A stretch of 64,000 bases of DNA from Desulfovibrio sp. (GCA_022839785.1 JALHJW010000001.1:124001-188000), one strand, 5' to 3'. Numbered from the stretch's first letter, positions 8,349 through 17,942 are shown. Notes: generated by a model not told the origin, from the letters alone. Made by a program: numbers and translations.

Positions 8349-8443
8349 CACATGGTCCCGGTTGTCGTGCCCGCGCGCACAGCCGCGCGGCAGAGGCGCA
8401 TCATGTCCGGCCCCGGAGGCCCAGTCAAGCGCAATCCAGGGGG

Positions 8444-10006
8444 CTAGACGTAGTTCACCAAGGTCATCTTCATGATCAGGCTCGACGTCTTGAGCACCGC
8501 CTCGTAGGAAATCTGCTGCTGCGCCAGCTTGGTCATCAACTCGCCGACATCGATGTCCTCGACGTTGGAGAGCCTTTCATTCTCGTTGATTTCAAGGCCC
8601 TTGAGGATGGTGGAGGAGATGTCCAGCCGGTTCTCCCGCCCGGCCACGCTGGCGGCCTCGTTGAGGAGCTGGGAGTGTGCGCCGTCCAGGGCGGCCAGGC
8701 AGCGCTGCACGCCGCTCTGGTTGTTGGTTTCCAGATACCCGACCAGTTCCCCGAGGACGTTGAAGATGTTCTTGTCGGGGGCCGACTCGAAGGCGAGACG
8801 GTTGCCCCCCTGCGCGGTGGGGTCGACGAAGATGCCGCCGAAGATTTCCTTGCCGATGTTGTTGACCGTCACGTCTTCGCTGCTGGAGATGCGCAGGTTG
8901 ATGTCCGCGGTGCGCGGCCGGACGATGAACTGGTCGCCGGAAAGCAGGGCGTTGCCGCCGTTGGAGGTCAGGGTCAGGATGCCGCCGGGCACCACGAACT
9001 GGGCGGCGTTGGAACTCGAACTGACGCCCGTGAGGTTGCCGCTGACCCAGGACCTGCCGCCGTCCACGCTGTAGGAGTAGAGGATCGGCCCGAGCAGGCT
9101 GCCCGCGCCCGAATCGATGCGCACGGCCACGTTGTTCGGAAAGGAGCCGACGGCCGAGGTGTTGAATGTCCGGGTCCCGTACATGTCCACGTCCGCCCGG
9201 TCCTTGTCGTCGCCCTTGTACACGGCCGTGGGCCGCACCCAGAGCCAGGTGCCGCGCGAATCGTTGGTGTCGGACATGGCGGTGGTGGTCACCGTGGTTC
9301 CCTGGGGAATCTGGACCTGCGAGCCGCCCAGGGAGAGCACGGCGTTTCCGCCCGAGGAGGCGATGGGGCCGTTGACCGTGGTGAAGGAGGAGCCCCCGTC
9401 CGTGGAGTAGCGGTAGCCCACGGTGCCGGAAAAAAGGTTCGTGGCCGCGCCGCCGCTGGCGTTGGCGGTATCGAAGAACTGCACCAGGACCGTGGTCGAG
9501 GAGGTTCCCTGCACGGTCCAGTTCACGCCGTCCAGGGCGCCGTCGCTGTCCGTGACCCAGAGACGCTCCTCGAAGGCGTTTCCATCCACCTTGTGGCCCG
9601 CGAAGATGGACTTGTTGTCGTAGGTGGTGTTGGACAGCGCCACCATCTGCTGGAAGATCTGCCGGGCCTCGTAGGAGATCTGCAGCCGGTTCTCCGCCGT
9701 CACGGTGCCGGTGGCGGCCTGCTGGGCCAACCCCTTGGCCCGGGTCAGGAGGTTGGAGGCCTGCAGCAGCGTTTCGTCCGCCAGGCCGAGCCAGCCCTTG
9801 GCCGTGCTGATGTTCTTCTGGAAGGACTTGATGTCTGAAAGCGACGTGCGCAGATCGAGGACGCGCGAGGTGCCGACCGGATCGTCCGACGGACGGTTGA
9901 TGCGCTTCTGGCTCGACGCCTGGAGGTTCGACTCCACCAGGTCCGTGAGGTTCCGGTTCATCCGCGTGATGAAGTTCTGGTAGAGCATCTGCTGACTGAC
10001 GCGCAT
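8444..10006 (-). CDS. flgL: Flagellar hook-filament junction protein FlgL (HAP3)
   Basis: A 520-residue protein, longer than E. coli FlgL (317). The N-terminal coiled D0/D1 region (MRVSQQMLYQNFI, KRINRPSDDPVGTSRVLDLR) and the C-terminal helix with MTKLAQQQISYEAVLK are typical. The extra length is a beta-rich, Gly/Ser/Thr-rich central region (about 150-370) exposed on the junction surface. FlgL with FlgK joins hook and filament and is secreted unfolded. Two adjacent ATGs exist; the second (10006) has the better spacing from AGGAG. It starts 11 bases after the end of flgK. Confidence 0.95.
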   Translation of the reverse strand: MRVSQQMLYQNFITRMNRNLTDLVESNLQASSQKRINRPSDDPVGTSRVLDLRTSLSDIKSFQKNISTAKGWLGLADETLLQASNLLTRAKGLAQQAATGTVTAENRLQISYEARQIFQQMVALSNTTYDNKSIFAGHKVDGNAFEERLWVTDSDGALDGVNWTVQGTSSTTVLVQFFDTANASGGAATNLFSGTVGYRYSTDGGSSFTTVNGPIASSGGNAVLSLGGSQVQIPQGTTVTTTAMSDTNDSRGTWLWVRPTAVYKGDDKDRADVDMYGTRTFNTSAVGSFPNNVAVRIDSGAGSLLGPILYSYSVDGGRSWVSGNLTGVSSSSNAAQFVVPGGILTLTSNGGNALLSGDQFIVRPRTADINLRISSSEDVTVNNIGKEIFGGIFVDPTAQGGNRLAFESAPDKNIFNVLGELVGYLETNNQSGVQRCLAALDGAHSQLLNEAASVAGRENRLDISSTILKGLEINENERLSNVEDIDVGELMTKLAQQQISYEAVLKTSSLIMKMTLVNYV

Positions 10007-10016
10007 CATCCCTCTC

Positions 10017-12134
10017 CTACTGCTTCAGCCCAAGGAGGGTCTGCATCATCTGGTCCGCGGTGGTGATGAGCTTGGCCGCGGCCGTATAGGAATGCTGGAA
10101 CTTGATCATGTCGCTCATCTCCTCGTCCAGGTTCACGCCGGAGACTTCCTGCTGCCTGCGGTCGAGGTCGTCGGCCAGGGCTTTTTGGTAGATGAAGTTG
10201 AAACTGGCCCGCTCCGTGTCGCCTCCCACTTCGGCGACCAGGGAATTATAGAACGAGGAGAGGGTCGTGCTGACCGTCCCGGAATGGACGCTCGTGATGC
10301 TGACCTTCTTGGACGACAGATGGGTCATGGCCAGGGCCGAGGTGTTGTCGCCCGTGTTGGCCTCTCCCGCGCCGTTGACGTGTCCCGCGTTGATGTGCGC
10401 AAGATTCTGCTGGATGCCGCTGTTGAAGGAGAGACTCCTGGCGTCCGAGCCGTCGAAGAAGGTGTTGACGCCCAGCGCGGCCCACAGGCCCGTGGTGTCC
10501 TCGCCCATCTCGAACGTGTAGCCGCTGTTGGCCGTAATCTGCAGCCTGTGGTTGACGATGCTCGCCGTGAGCGAGCCGCCGAAGGAGCGGTTGATGGCGT
10601 CCCGCACGTCCTCAAGGGTATGCTGGCTCGGATCGAAGCCCTGCAGTCCCGGAGCCGCCGAGAAGTCGAGGGAGGCATTGGACACGAGAGCCCCGGTGGT
10701 GGCGTCGTAGACGTACAGCTTGGCGGAACCGGCGGCGAGCCTGTTCCCGTAGGCCAAGCCCGAAGCATCGCTGCCCAGGGCCACCACGTCGGAGTCCACG
10801 GCGTAGGTGCCGGTGATGCCGCCGTGGTGCGCCAGACCCGCGCCCTGGCTGTGGATGCGGTTCGTTTCCCAAATCAGGGCCTGGGCGAAAGAATCCAGCT
10901 TGTCCCGGTAGTCGCCGATATAGTCGTCGCGAAAGTTGAAATAGCCCGTCAGCGTGCCGCCCACCAGCCGCCGGGTGTTGTCCTGGCCGCTGAGGCTGAT
11001 CTGCGGGGTGATGTTCTCGCAGGTGGACGTGTTCTGGTACCAGTACAGCCCCTTCTTGGGCACCACGGTGAAGGTGTCGCCGACCGCCATGCCGGTGGTC
11101 GGGGCGCTGGCCGGATCGGACGCCGTGCCGAACCAGATCTTGACGTTGCCGACGGTGATCTTGCCGTCCTCGGGACGGGCGGAGACGAGATAGTCGGTTC
11201 CGTCCTCGTTCTTCATCCAGGTCTTGCCGCCGTCCAGCGAAACCTTCATCATCGCCGCGCCCGCGCCGCTGGTCACGCCTCCGCCCTGCACGACCTGGAA
11301 GGTGTACTCGAAGTCATCCGAGCCGGAGAAATAGACCTGACCGTCGAAGGTCGAGTTGGGCACCAGATCGGTGAAGGAGCGAGGATTCTCGAACCTGATC
11401 TCGTAGGCCACGTCGCGGTCCACCAGGGTCTGGCCCGCCTGGGTCAGGACGGTGATGTTCCCGCCCCCGTTGTCGATGTAGCGGATGTCCATCTTCTCGG
11501 CCAGTTCGCGCACCAAAAGATCACGCCGGTCGTATAGCTCGTTGGCGTTGTTCACGCCCGGCACGTCCTGCTCGTTGATCTGGCGATTGATCTCCGCGAT
11601 GGACTTGACGATTTCGTTGACCCTGGTCACGTCCTGCTGGATGTAGTTGTCGGCCTGCTGCTGCAGGGCCTGCATCTGGGCGTCCGCGCTGTTGAGCAGG
11701 CTGACGATGGTCTGCGTCTGGGCCAGCAGGGCCTCGCGCGCGGGATAGCTGTCGGGCGTGGCGGCCAGGTCGTTCCAGGCCGCGAAGAACTGGGACAGCG
11801 CCTTGTTCACGCCGTCCTGGTTGGCCTCGCTGAAGAGCGAGTCCAGAGCCCGCAGTTCTTCATACAGCGTGCCCCATCGCTCCCGCAGGCTGGCCTTGTC
11901 GTTATAGGTGCTCTCGATGAACTTGTCGAAGCTGCGCTGCACCTCGGCGGCGGTCACGCCCGTGCCGATCTGGCCCGGGGCGTAGTTGAGGGACATGGAC
12001 TCTTCGAGGCGGACCGTGCGTCTGCGATATCCCTCGGTGTTGACGTTGGCGATGTTGTTGCCGACGGTCTGCAGGGAAGCCTGCGAGGCGAAGAGCCCCG
12101 ACTGGCCGAGAGAAAGCAGCGACGTGATGCCCAT
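10017..12134 (-). CDS. flgK: Flagellar hook-associated protein FlgK (HAP1)
   Basis: A 705-residue protein opening LLSLGQSGLFASQASLQTVG and NNIANVNTEGYRRR, the rod/hook-family N-terminal signature. The C-terminal helix has LDEEMSDMIKFQHSYTAA, the matching D0 end. The central region is larger than in E. coli (547 residues), a common feature of polar flagella. It forms the first junction layer on the hook. It begins one base after the stop of flgN, which encodes its probable chaperone, so translation is likely coupled. Confidence 0.95.
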   Translation of the reverse strand: MGITSLLSLGQSGLFASQASLQTVGNNIANVNTEGYRRRTVRLEESMSLNYAPGQIGTGVTAAEVQRSFDKFIESTYNDKASLRERWGTLYEELRALDSLFSEANQDGVNKALSQFFAAWNDLAATPDSYPAREALLAQTQTIVSLLNSADAQMQALQQQADNYIQQDVTRVNEIVKSIAEINRQINEQDVPGVNNANELYDRRDLLVRELAEKMDIRYIDNGGGNITVLTQAGQTLVDRDVAYEIRFENPRSFTDLVPNSTFDGQVYFSGSDDFEYTFQVVQGGGVTSGAGAAMMKVSLDGGKTWMKNEDGTDYLVSARPEDGKITVGNVKIWFGTASDPASAPTTGMAVGDTFTVVPKKGLYWYQNTSTCENITPQISLSGQDNTRRLVGGTLTGYFNFRDDYIGDYRDKLDSFAQALIWETNRIHSQGAGLAHHGGITGTYAVDSDVVALGSDASGLAYGNRLAAGSAKLYVYDATTGALVSNASLDFSAAPGLQGFDPSQHTLEDVRDAINRSFGGSLTASIVNHRLQITANSGYTFEMGEDTTGLWAALGVNTFFDGSDARSLSFNSGIQQNLAHINAGHVNGAGEANTGDNTSALAMTHLSSKKVSITSVHSGTVSTTLSSFYNSLVAEVGGDTERASFNFIYQKALADDLDRRQQEVSGVNLDEEMSDMIKFQHSYTAAAKLITTADQMMQTLLGLKQ

Positions 12135-12614
12135 TTACGTGCTCCCGAGAAGGATGGCGGCCTGGGTCTTGCCCCCGGCGTACTTGCCGGTGCGGGAATA
12201 GACCTCGGTGCGCTTGGGGGCGATCTGGTCGTGGATGAACTGCAGCATGTCCCGGCTCTGGTCGAAGAGCGCCAGGGCCAGACGGCTGTTCTTGTCCGCC
12301 TGTCTGGCGCAGGCCTGCTCCAGACCGTCGATGGCGGCCATGCTCCGCTGCAGCGGGGCGGCCTCGGCCTCGGGCAGATCGGCCACGAACACGCCCAGCC
12401 GGACAACCTCGCCCCGGGCGGCCAGGACCCGGCGCTTGAGTTCCGCCCGCTCCTCGGCGATCTGGCGGATCAACTCCTGGATGGACATTTCCAGGCCGGT
12501 GACCTCCTGCGGCTTGCCCTCCCGCAAAAGGGAAAATTCTTCCTGCAACAGGCCGACGAGCAGCCCCAGGGCCTTTTCCTGCCTGGTCAAGTTCTCCCGT
12601 ATCCGTTCGCTCAT
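12135..12614 (-). CDS. flgN: FlgN-type export chaperone for FlgK/FlgL
   Basis: A 159-residue, mostly alpha-helical, charged protein with long heptad-like helices (LTRQEKALGLLVGLLQEEFS, IQELIRQIAEERAELKRRV) and no membrane segment, as in FlgN. FlgN binds the C-terminal helices of FlgK and FlgL and delivers them to the export gate. Sequence conservation in this family is low, so the assignment rests on size, helical content and position directly before flgK. Its ATG at 12614 follows a GGGAG site. Confidence 0.85.
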   Translation of the reverse strand: MSERIRENLTRQEKALGLLVGLLQEEFSLLREGKPQEVTGLEMSIQELIRQIAEERAELKRRVLAARGEVVRLGVFVADLPEAEAAPLQRSMAAIDGLEQACARQADKNSRLALALFDQSRDMLQFIHDQIAPKRTEVYSRTGKYAGGKTQAAILLGST

Positions 12615-12631
12615 TTTCCCGCTCCCTTTGC

Positions 12632-13375
12632 CTAGCCTTCGGATGTCTTCTCCGCGCCGGACTTGAGCTGGCGGACCTGGTCCCGGCGCAGACGCAGTCC
12701 TGCGGCCGTTTCCTCGGCTGGGACGATTCTGCCGGGTCCGCCGTTTCTTCCCGGGGAATTTGCAAGAGCCTTGCCGTCCTCGGCCGAAGCCGCAGGCACG
12801 GACGCCGTTCCCTCGGTGGAGACGATGCGCGCGGCGAGTCCCGCGGCGCGGCGCTCGGCCTCGTCCTGGGAAAGGGCGGCGGGATCGGCGTAGCGGGCCG
12901 CCTCCTCAGCCGGAGCGGCCGCGGCCACAGGCGTCTCGGGCACTCCGGGCTGTCCTGGCAGGACGTCGCGGCTCTGCAGCGGCCTGATCGGCAGCGGCTC
13001 GCCCTTGGCCTGCTCCTTGGCCTTGAGCTGGGTCGAAAGCTGGTTGTACATCATGTCCGCGATGCCGATGCCGCCCGCGTTGGCCAGTTTCTTGGACAGC
13101 TCGGTGTTGAACATGGACATGTACTGCTCCTCGTAGCGGCTGTGCAGGTATCCCTCCTTGGGGATGGAATTCTGCATCTGTTCCCAGAGCTTGCCCATGA
13201 ACATGGCCTCGAAGTCCGTGCAGACCGCGCGCAGCTCCTTTTCCGAGTTCTTACCCCCGAGCCTGTGCTTGAGGTCGTCCAGGCGCTGCTTCTGCCGCGC
13301 CATCTCGGCCCGGTTCGCCGCGTCCTGCGGCGCGCTGCCGACGCCGCCAGCGCCGAGGATGTCGCCTGCCGCCAT
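12632..13375 (-). CDS. Rod-binding protein, FlgJ N-terminal type without muramidase
   Basis: A 247-residue protein. Residues ~40-120 match the FlgJ rod-binding domain: LRAVCTDFEAMFMGKLWEQM followed by EEQYMSMFNTELSKKLA and IADMMYNQL. The peptidoglycan-hydrolase domain of E. coli FlgJ is absent; the rest is a Pro/Ala/Glu-rich low-complexity tail. Single-domain FlgJ caps rod assembly, and wall cutting is then done by a separate hydrolase, which was not found here. Its start is one base from the stop of flgI. Confidence 0.9.
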   Translation of the reverse strand: MAAGDILGAGGVGSAPQDAANRAEMARQKQRLDDLKHRLGGKNSEKELRAVCTDFEAMFMGKLWEQMQNSIPKEGYLHSRYEEQYMSMFNTELSKKLANAGGIGIADMMYNQLSTQLKAKEQAKGEPLPIRPLQSRDVLPGQPGVPETPVAAAAPAEEAARYADPAALSQDEAERRAAGLAARIVSTEGTASVPAASAEDGKALANSPGRNGGPGRIVPAEETAAGLRLRRDQVRQLKSGAEKTSEG

Positions 13376-13376
13376 G

Positions 13377-14507
13377 CTAGATCACCTCCAGGTCCGCCAT
13401 CAGCGCGCCCGCGGCCCTGAGCGTGCGCAGGATGGAGATCAGGTCGCGCGGCGAGGCGCCGATGGCGTTGAGTCCGTCCACCAGTTCGCGCAACGTGGAG
13501 CCTTCCATGAGGATCAGCCGCTTGTTCTGCTCCACCACGCCCAGTTCGGTCTCGGGCACGACGGCCGTCTGGCCGCCGCTGAAGGCGGGAGGCTGGCTGA
13601 CCTGGGCCGTTTCGGAGATCACGATCTGCAGGTTGCCGTGGGCCACGGCCACCCGGCCCAGCCGCACGTCCTGACCGAGCACCACGGTGCCGGTCTTTTC
13701 GTCCACGACCACGCGGGCGCGGCTGTCCGGAGTGATCTCGATGTTCTCGATGGAGGCCATGAGCGGCACCAGATTGCCCCGGAACTGCGGCGGCACGGCC
13801 ACATCGATGGTCGCGACGTCCTTGGCCCGGGCGTAGTTGCCGCCGAGAGACCGGTTGATGGAGTTCACCGTCTGCATGGTGGTGGTGAAGTCCTGCATGG
13901 AAAGGTTCAGGGTCACATTCTGCATGTCGTTGAAATTGAAGGGGACGCCGCGTTCCACAATGGCCCCGTTCGGAACGATGCCCACGGTGGTGGTGTTCTT
14001 CTGGGCCTGGGCGGCGGCGCCCTCGGCCAGGAAGCCGCCCAGGGTCAGCGCGCCCTGGGCCACGGCGTAGATGTTGCCGTCGATGCCGCGCATGGGCGTG
14101 ACCAGCAGGGTGCCGCCGAGCAGGCTCTTGGCGTCGCCGATGCTGGAGACCGTGACGTCCATGCGCGAGCCCGGCGAGGCCGACACCGGCATGTTGCCCG
14201 TGACCATGACCGCGGCCACGTTCTTGGGCCTGAGCGAGGAGCGGTCCACGCGCACGCCCATCTTGTCCAGCATGTTGACCATGGACTGGATGGTGAAGTC
14301 GCTGCCGCGCTGGTCGCCGGTGCCGTTGAGGCCCACGATCAGGCCGTAGCCCACGAGCTGGTTGGACCGCACGCCCTTGAAGCTGGCGATGTCCTTGATC
14401 CTGGCCGCGTCCGCCGGACCGGCCGCGAACGTGAGCGCCGCAAGGGCGCACAGCACGGCTGCCAGCAGCGCGGGGGTGAGGCTTCTCCGTCCCTGGATGT
14501 CACGCAT
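13377..14507 (-). CDS. flgI: Flagellar P-ring protein FlgI
   Basis: A 376-residue precursor with an N-terminal signal peptide ending near ADAARIKDI. Characteristic segments are GYGLIVGLNGTGDQ, LRPKNVAAVMVTGNMP and the C-terminal EGSTLRELVDGLNAIGASPR. It forms the periplasmic P ring around the rod, assisted by FlgA. A few residues longer than E. coli FlgI, with no gaps noticed. It stands between flgH and flgJ as in other polar-flagellate operons. Confidence 0.97.
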   Translation of the reverse strand: MRDIQGRRSLTPALLAAVLCALAALTFAAGPADAARIKDIASFKGVRSNQLVGYGLIVGLNGTGDQRGSDFTIQSMVNMLDKMGVRVDRSSLRPKNVAAVMVTGNMPVSASPGSRMDVTVSSIGDAKSLLGGTLLVTPMRGIDGNIYAVAQGALTLGGFLAEGAAAQAQKNTTTVGIVPNGAIVERGVPFNFNDMQNVTLNLSMQDFTTTMQTVNSINRSLGGNYARAKDVATIDVAVPPQFRGNLVPLMASIENIEITPDSRARVVVDEKTGTVVLGQDVRLGRVAVAHGNLQIVISETAQVSQPPAFSGGQTAVVPETELGVVEQNKRLILMEGSTLRELVDGLNAIGASPRDLISILRTLRAAGALMADLEVI

Positions 14508-14535
14508 GATGCACTCCCTGATCCCGTGAAGTGGC

Positions 14536-15252
14536 CTAGAACGGCCAGACGTTGTCCAGCAGCCTGGCCATCCAGCCCGGCCGCTGCTTTTCCGCCAGGA
14601 TGCCCTGGCCGTAGTATTCGATGGTGGCGTCGGCCAGCTTGTCCGTGGTCACGCTGTTGTCCACGTCGATGTCCTGGGGCCGCACCAGGCCGCGCACCAC
14701 GATGATCTGGGTCTCGTCGTTGATGCGCATCTCGCGCGCGCCCTCGACCTGCATGAGGCCGTTGGGCAGCACCTGAACCACGCGCGCGGCCACCGCCGCG
14801 GACAGGCTGGACTCGCGCTTGGTCTCGCCCGTTCCCGTGTGGTCCGTCTCGGTGGAGGTCTGGACCGCGGGGTTGTTCGCATCGACCTTGCTGTTGAGGC
14901 CGAAGGAGGGCAGCCCGAACGGCAGGGCCGAGACGTTGCCCTTGCCCAGGAAGTGGCTCACGGACAGGTCGGTCGAACTCTGGCGCGAGGCCGTGGTGTC
15001 GGCCTTGTGCTTGCCCTTGGAGACGTCGTTGACGGTCACGGTGACGATGTCGCCCACGCGGCGCGCCCGGTTGTCGGCGAAGAGGTTGTCCGCCTGGCCC
15101 TGCGCGAAGAGGGAGCCGGGGTTGTCCTGCCCCACGGTGGGGGCGCTCGGCGGCGGGGTGACCACGGGAATCTGCTCGGGCCGTTTGTTCGACGGCGCGC
15201 AGCCCCCGGCCAGCACGGCGATGAGAATGAGTGTCGTCCAATCGGTGCGCAT
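14536..15252 (-). CDS. flgH: Flagellar L-ring lipoprotein FlgH
   Basis: A 238-residue lipoprotein. The lipobox is LAGGC near residue 18, so the mature protein starts at that Cys. FlgH marks are DNRARRVGDIVTVTV, LMQVEGAREMRINDE and the C-terminal YYGQGILAEKQRPGW. It forms the outer-membrane L ring. It sits 14 bases after flgA and 28 bases before flgI. Confidence 0.97.
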   Translation of the reverse strand: MRTDWTTLILIAVLAGGCAPSNKRPEQIPVVTPPPSAPTVGQDNPGSLFAQGQADNLFADNRARRVGDIVTVTVNDVSKGKHKADTTASRQSSTDLSVSHFLGKGNVSALPFGLPSFGLNSKVDANNPAVQTSTETDHTGTGETKRESSLSAAVAARVVQVLPNGLMQVEGAREMRINDETQIIVVRGLVRPQDIDVDNSVTTDKLADATIEYYGQGILAEKQRPGWMARLLDNVWPF

Positions 15253-15266
15253 GTGCCTGTCCTCCG

Positions 15267-16271
15267 TTACCTGACGACGACGGTGGCGTCGCCCGTGACC
15301 GTCGCCTGGACCTGAGCCCCGGACTGCAAGTTGCGGACCGGGATGACGTCGCCGTAGCGGCCGTCGGCAAGGGCCTGTGCGTCGATGACGAGACGCACGT
15401 TGCTGCCCTCGTAGAAAAGCTGGACCGTCGATCCCTTGACCACCACGGGCAGGGCTTCGAGGTCGTCGGCATAGACCGGCTGGCCCTGGCCTATGGGACG
15501 CTTGGCGCGCGCCCCGGTCCGGATGCGGGCGGGCTCGCCGCGCAGGTAGGCCAGGTTCTTGCGCTCGTGCGCGATCATCTCGGGGGTCACGGTGTCGCCC
15601 GTATTGATGGGCCTGGCGGCGCAGGGCACCGCGACCCAGAAATCGAGAAAGGCCGAGGCGGTGACCGAGCGCAGCACCCGACCGTCCGCGGTCACGGCCT
15701 TGAGGCGCAGATGCGTTTTGCCGGGCTGCAGGCTCTTCGGCTCCTCGATGTGCAGACGCGAAAAGTCCTCGGGCAGGAACAGGGCCTCGGGCACGGCCAG
15801 ATCGCGCACCGCCAGCTCCCCTTCCTGCTCCATCGCGGCCCGGGCGCGTTCCGTCAAAAAGGCGACGAGCTGCCTGCGCAGATCCGCCCCCTGGATCACG
15901 AACCCCCCGCGTTGCAGGGTGAGGCTGCCGCGGATGGAAACCACGTCCACGCCCGTCTCGCCCAAAACCTGGACCAGCGCGGCGCGCATCTGCTCGGGAT
16001 TGACCACCACCTGCCGTCCCTTGTCCGGCGCCGGGAAGAGTTCGAGCCCCTTGATCCGCTCCCAGGTCGGGGCGGGAAACGCGCCGTAGGGATCGGCCAC
16101 GTCGCCCAGGGTCACCCGCGCCTCGCCGACCACCGCCGCGGTCCTCGTGACCACGGCCCAGCCCCTGCCCTGCAGCCCGGCGTCCGCGGCGACCGGCGCA
16201 GACGCCGGGGAGGCCGCCGCCAGGACGACGCCCGCGAGCAGCATGGCCGTAAGGAGGAACACGAGACGCAT
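15267..16271 (-). CDS. flgA: P-ring assembly chaperone FlgA
   Basis: A 334-residue secreted protein with a signal peptide (hydrophobic residues about 3-20). The C-terminal ~130 residues form the SAF/FlgA domain: a PINTGDTVTPEM stretch, the AKRPIGQGQPV core and a terminal YGDVIPVRNLQSGAQVQATV. It is a periplasmic chaperone that helps FlgI form the P ring. The N-terminal half is longer than in E. coli FlgA (219 residues). It lies 4 bases after flgG. Confidence 0.93.
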   Translation of the reverse strand: MRLVFLLTAMLLAGVVLAAASPASAPVAADAGLQGRGWAVVTRTAAVVGEARVTLGDVADPYGAFPAPTWERIKGLELFPAPDKGRQVVVNPEQMRAALVQVLGETGVDVVSIRGSLTLQRGGFVIQGADLRRQLVAFLTERARAAMEQEGELAVRDLAVPEALFLPEDFSRLHIEEPKSLQPGKTHLRLKAVTADGRVLRSVTASAFLDFWVAVPCAARPINTGDTVTPEMIAHERKNLAYLRGEPARIRTGARAKRPIGQGQPVYADDLEALPVVVKGSTVQLFYEGSNVRLVIDAQALADGRYGDVIPVRNLQSGAQVQATVTGDATVVVR

Positions 16272-16275
16272 CGGA

Positions 16276-17058
16276 CTACCTCTTGAGCTGGATGGCGGTC
16301 TGGAGCATGCCGTCGGCCGTGGTGATGGCCTTGGAGTTGATTTCGAAGGCGCGCTGGCCCACGATCAGTCCGACCATCTCGTCCACCAACTCCACGTTGG
16401 AGCCTTCCAGGAAGCCCTGGGCCAGGGTGCCGAAGTTGTCGTCGCCCGGGGTTCCGGCCGTGGCCGCGCCGCTGGCCTGGGTTTCGAAGTAGAGGTTGCG
16501 GCCCACGGCGTTGAGCCCCGCAGGGTTGATGAAACGGTAGATCTGCAGGTCCGCGCCCGCCAGTTCGTTGCCCTGCTTGTCCAGGGCGCTCATGCGGCCG
16601 TTGGGCGTGACCACAAGGTTCACGGTGTCCTCGGGCACGGCGAATTCGGGCTGCAGCGCGTAGCCGTTGGCCGTGACCACGATGCCGTCGTTGTTGAGCT
16701 TGAACGAGCCCGCGCGCGTGTAGGCCTCCTGGCCGTTATAGTCGACCAGAAAGAAGCCGTCGCCCTCGATGGCGATGTCCAAGGGGTTGCCGGTGTTCTG
16801 GAAGTCGCCCTGGCTGAAGTACTTGTGCACGGTCACGGGGCGCACGCCCATGCCGACCTGCAGGCCCGTGGGGATGCGGTTGCCGCCCTCGTTGAGGGTG
16901 CCCGCGATCTGCAGCGTCTGGTACATCAGGTCCTCGAACTCGGCCCGGCTCTTCTTGAAGCCCACGGTGTTCACGTTGGCCAGGTTGTTGGACAGGGTGT
17001 CGATCTGGGTCTGCATGGCCACCATGCCGGTGGCCGCGGTCCACAGGGAACGCATCAT
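16276..17058 (-). CDS. flgG: Flagellar distal rod protein FlgG
   Basis: A 260-residue protein with the FlgG start MMRSLWTAATGMVAMQ and NNLANVNTVGFKKSRAEFED. The middle has NPLDIAIEGDGFF. The C-terminal GFLEGSNVELVDEMVGLIVG completes the rod D0 pair. At E. coli length (260) there are no insertions. It forms the distal rod and follows flgF by 12 bases. Confidence 0.98.
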   Translation of the reverse strand: MMRSLWTAATGMVAMQTQIDTLSNNLANVNTVGFKKSRAEFEDLMYQTLQIAGTLNEGGNRIPTGLQVGMGVRPVTVHKYFSQGDFQNTGNPLDIAIEGDGFFLVDYNGQEAYTRAGSFKLNNDGIVVTANGYALQPEFAVPEDTVNLVVTPNGRMSALDKQGNELAGADLQIYRFINPAGLNAVGRNLYFETQASGAATAGTPGDDNFGTLAQGFLEGSNVELVDEMVGLIVGQRAFEINSKAITTADGMLQTAIQLKR

Positions 17059-17070
17059 GGCCTTCTCTCC

Positions 17071-17898
17071 TTAAATCTTCGACGCCACGGCGATCACCCG
17101 CCGGTCGACGGTGTCTGACGTCTGCATGACCTTGTTGTAGGCCTCGAAGGACCTGTTGATCTCGATCATGCGGACCATCTCGGTGACGACCTCCACGTTG
17201 GAAGATTCGAGATAGCCCTGGTTGATGGTCGCCCGGATGGTCTGGGCCTCGCCCGCGGCGTCCTCGACCGCCACGCCGGGCTGCAACTCCTCCTCGGCCC
17301 CGGCCTCGCCTCCCGGCGATGCATAGAGATTGCCGCCCAGGCGGCGCAGGGCCTGGGGATCGCCGACCGTGACGAGATCGAGGGTGCCCAGTTCCTCCTC
17401 GCCGACGCGGACGTTGCCCGCGTTGTCGATGGTCACCACGGCGGAGGGAGGCAGGGTGATGGGGCCGCCGCCCGCAAGCAGCAGATTGCCGTTGCCGTCA
17501 ATGATCTGACCCTCGGCGTCGAGCAGGAAATTGCCGCTGCGGGTCAGGTAGACCTCGCCGGTGTTCGGGTCCTGCACACGGAAGAAGCCCTCCCCCTGGA
17601 TCGCCAGATCGAGCGGGTTGCCGGTCAGGCGCAGGCCGCCCTGGGAATAGTCCGTGATCTGCTTCGCGAGTCGCGGCTTGGCCTTGACGTCCGGATCGGG
17701 CCAGAGCGGCTCGCCGCGCAGGAACGGCTTGGAGTCCAGGATGTAGTCGTGGGCGAAATGCAGGAAGGTGTCCTCGAACGTCACCTTGTCCTGCTTGTAG
17801 CCCACGGTCTGGACGTTCGCCAGATTGTTGGCGACCAGGTTGAGCTTGTGCTCGTTGGAAAGCGCTCCGAAAAGCGCGCTGTACAAACTGCTGTCCAT
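17071..17898 (-). CDS. flgF: Flagellar proximal rod protein FlgF
   Basis: A 275-residue rod protein: MDSSLYSALFGALSNEHKLN, NLANVQTVGYKQDKV, the GNPLDLAIQGEGFF core and the C-terminal GYLESSNVEVVTEMVRMIEI helix. It is the first gene of the flagellar operon that runs left to fliW. The same frame stays open far upstream across tRNA-Gly and rimP, but that extension is spurious; ATG at 17898 follows AGGAGG. Its upstream region holds a sigma-54-like site. Confidence 0.97.
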   Translation of the reverse strand: MDSSLYSALFGALSNEHKLNLVANNLANVQTVGYKQDKVTFEDTFLHFAHDYILDSKPFLRGEPLWPDPDVKAKPRLAKQITDYSQGGLRLTGNPLDLAIQGEGFFRVQDPNTGEVYLTRSGNFLLDAEGQIIDGNGNLLLAGGGPITLPPSAVVTIDNAGNVRVGEEELGTLDLVTVGDPQALRRLGGNLYASPGGEAGAEEELQPGVAVEDAAGEAQTIRATINQGYLESSNVEVVTEMVRMIEINRSFEAYNKVMQTSDTVDRRVIAVASKI

Positions 17899-17923
17899 CG
17901 AGCGGTCCTCCTCGGCGGGGAGA

Positions 17924-17942
17924 ATGCAGGGGGCGTGCCAAC
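17924..17942 (-). promoter_or_regulatory. Sigma-54-like promoter candidate before flgF
   Basis: On the minus strand TTGGCACG (17941-17934) is followed by TGCAT (17928-17924). The GG-to-GC spacing is 9 bases rather than the canonical 10, which would weaken it. A start near 17914 leaves a very short leader containing AGGAGG. Rod-gene control by sigma-54 is common in polar flagellates. Confidence 0.35.
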
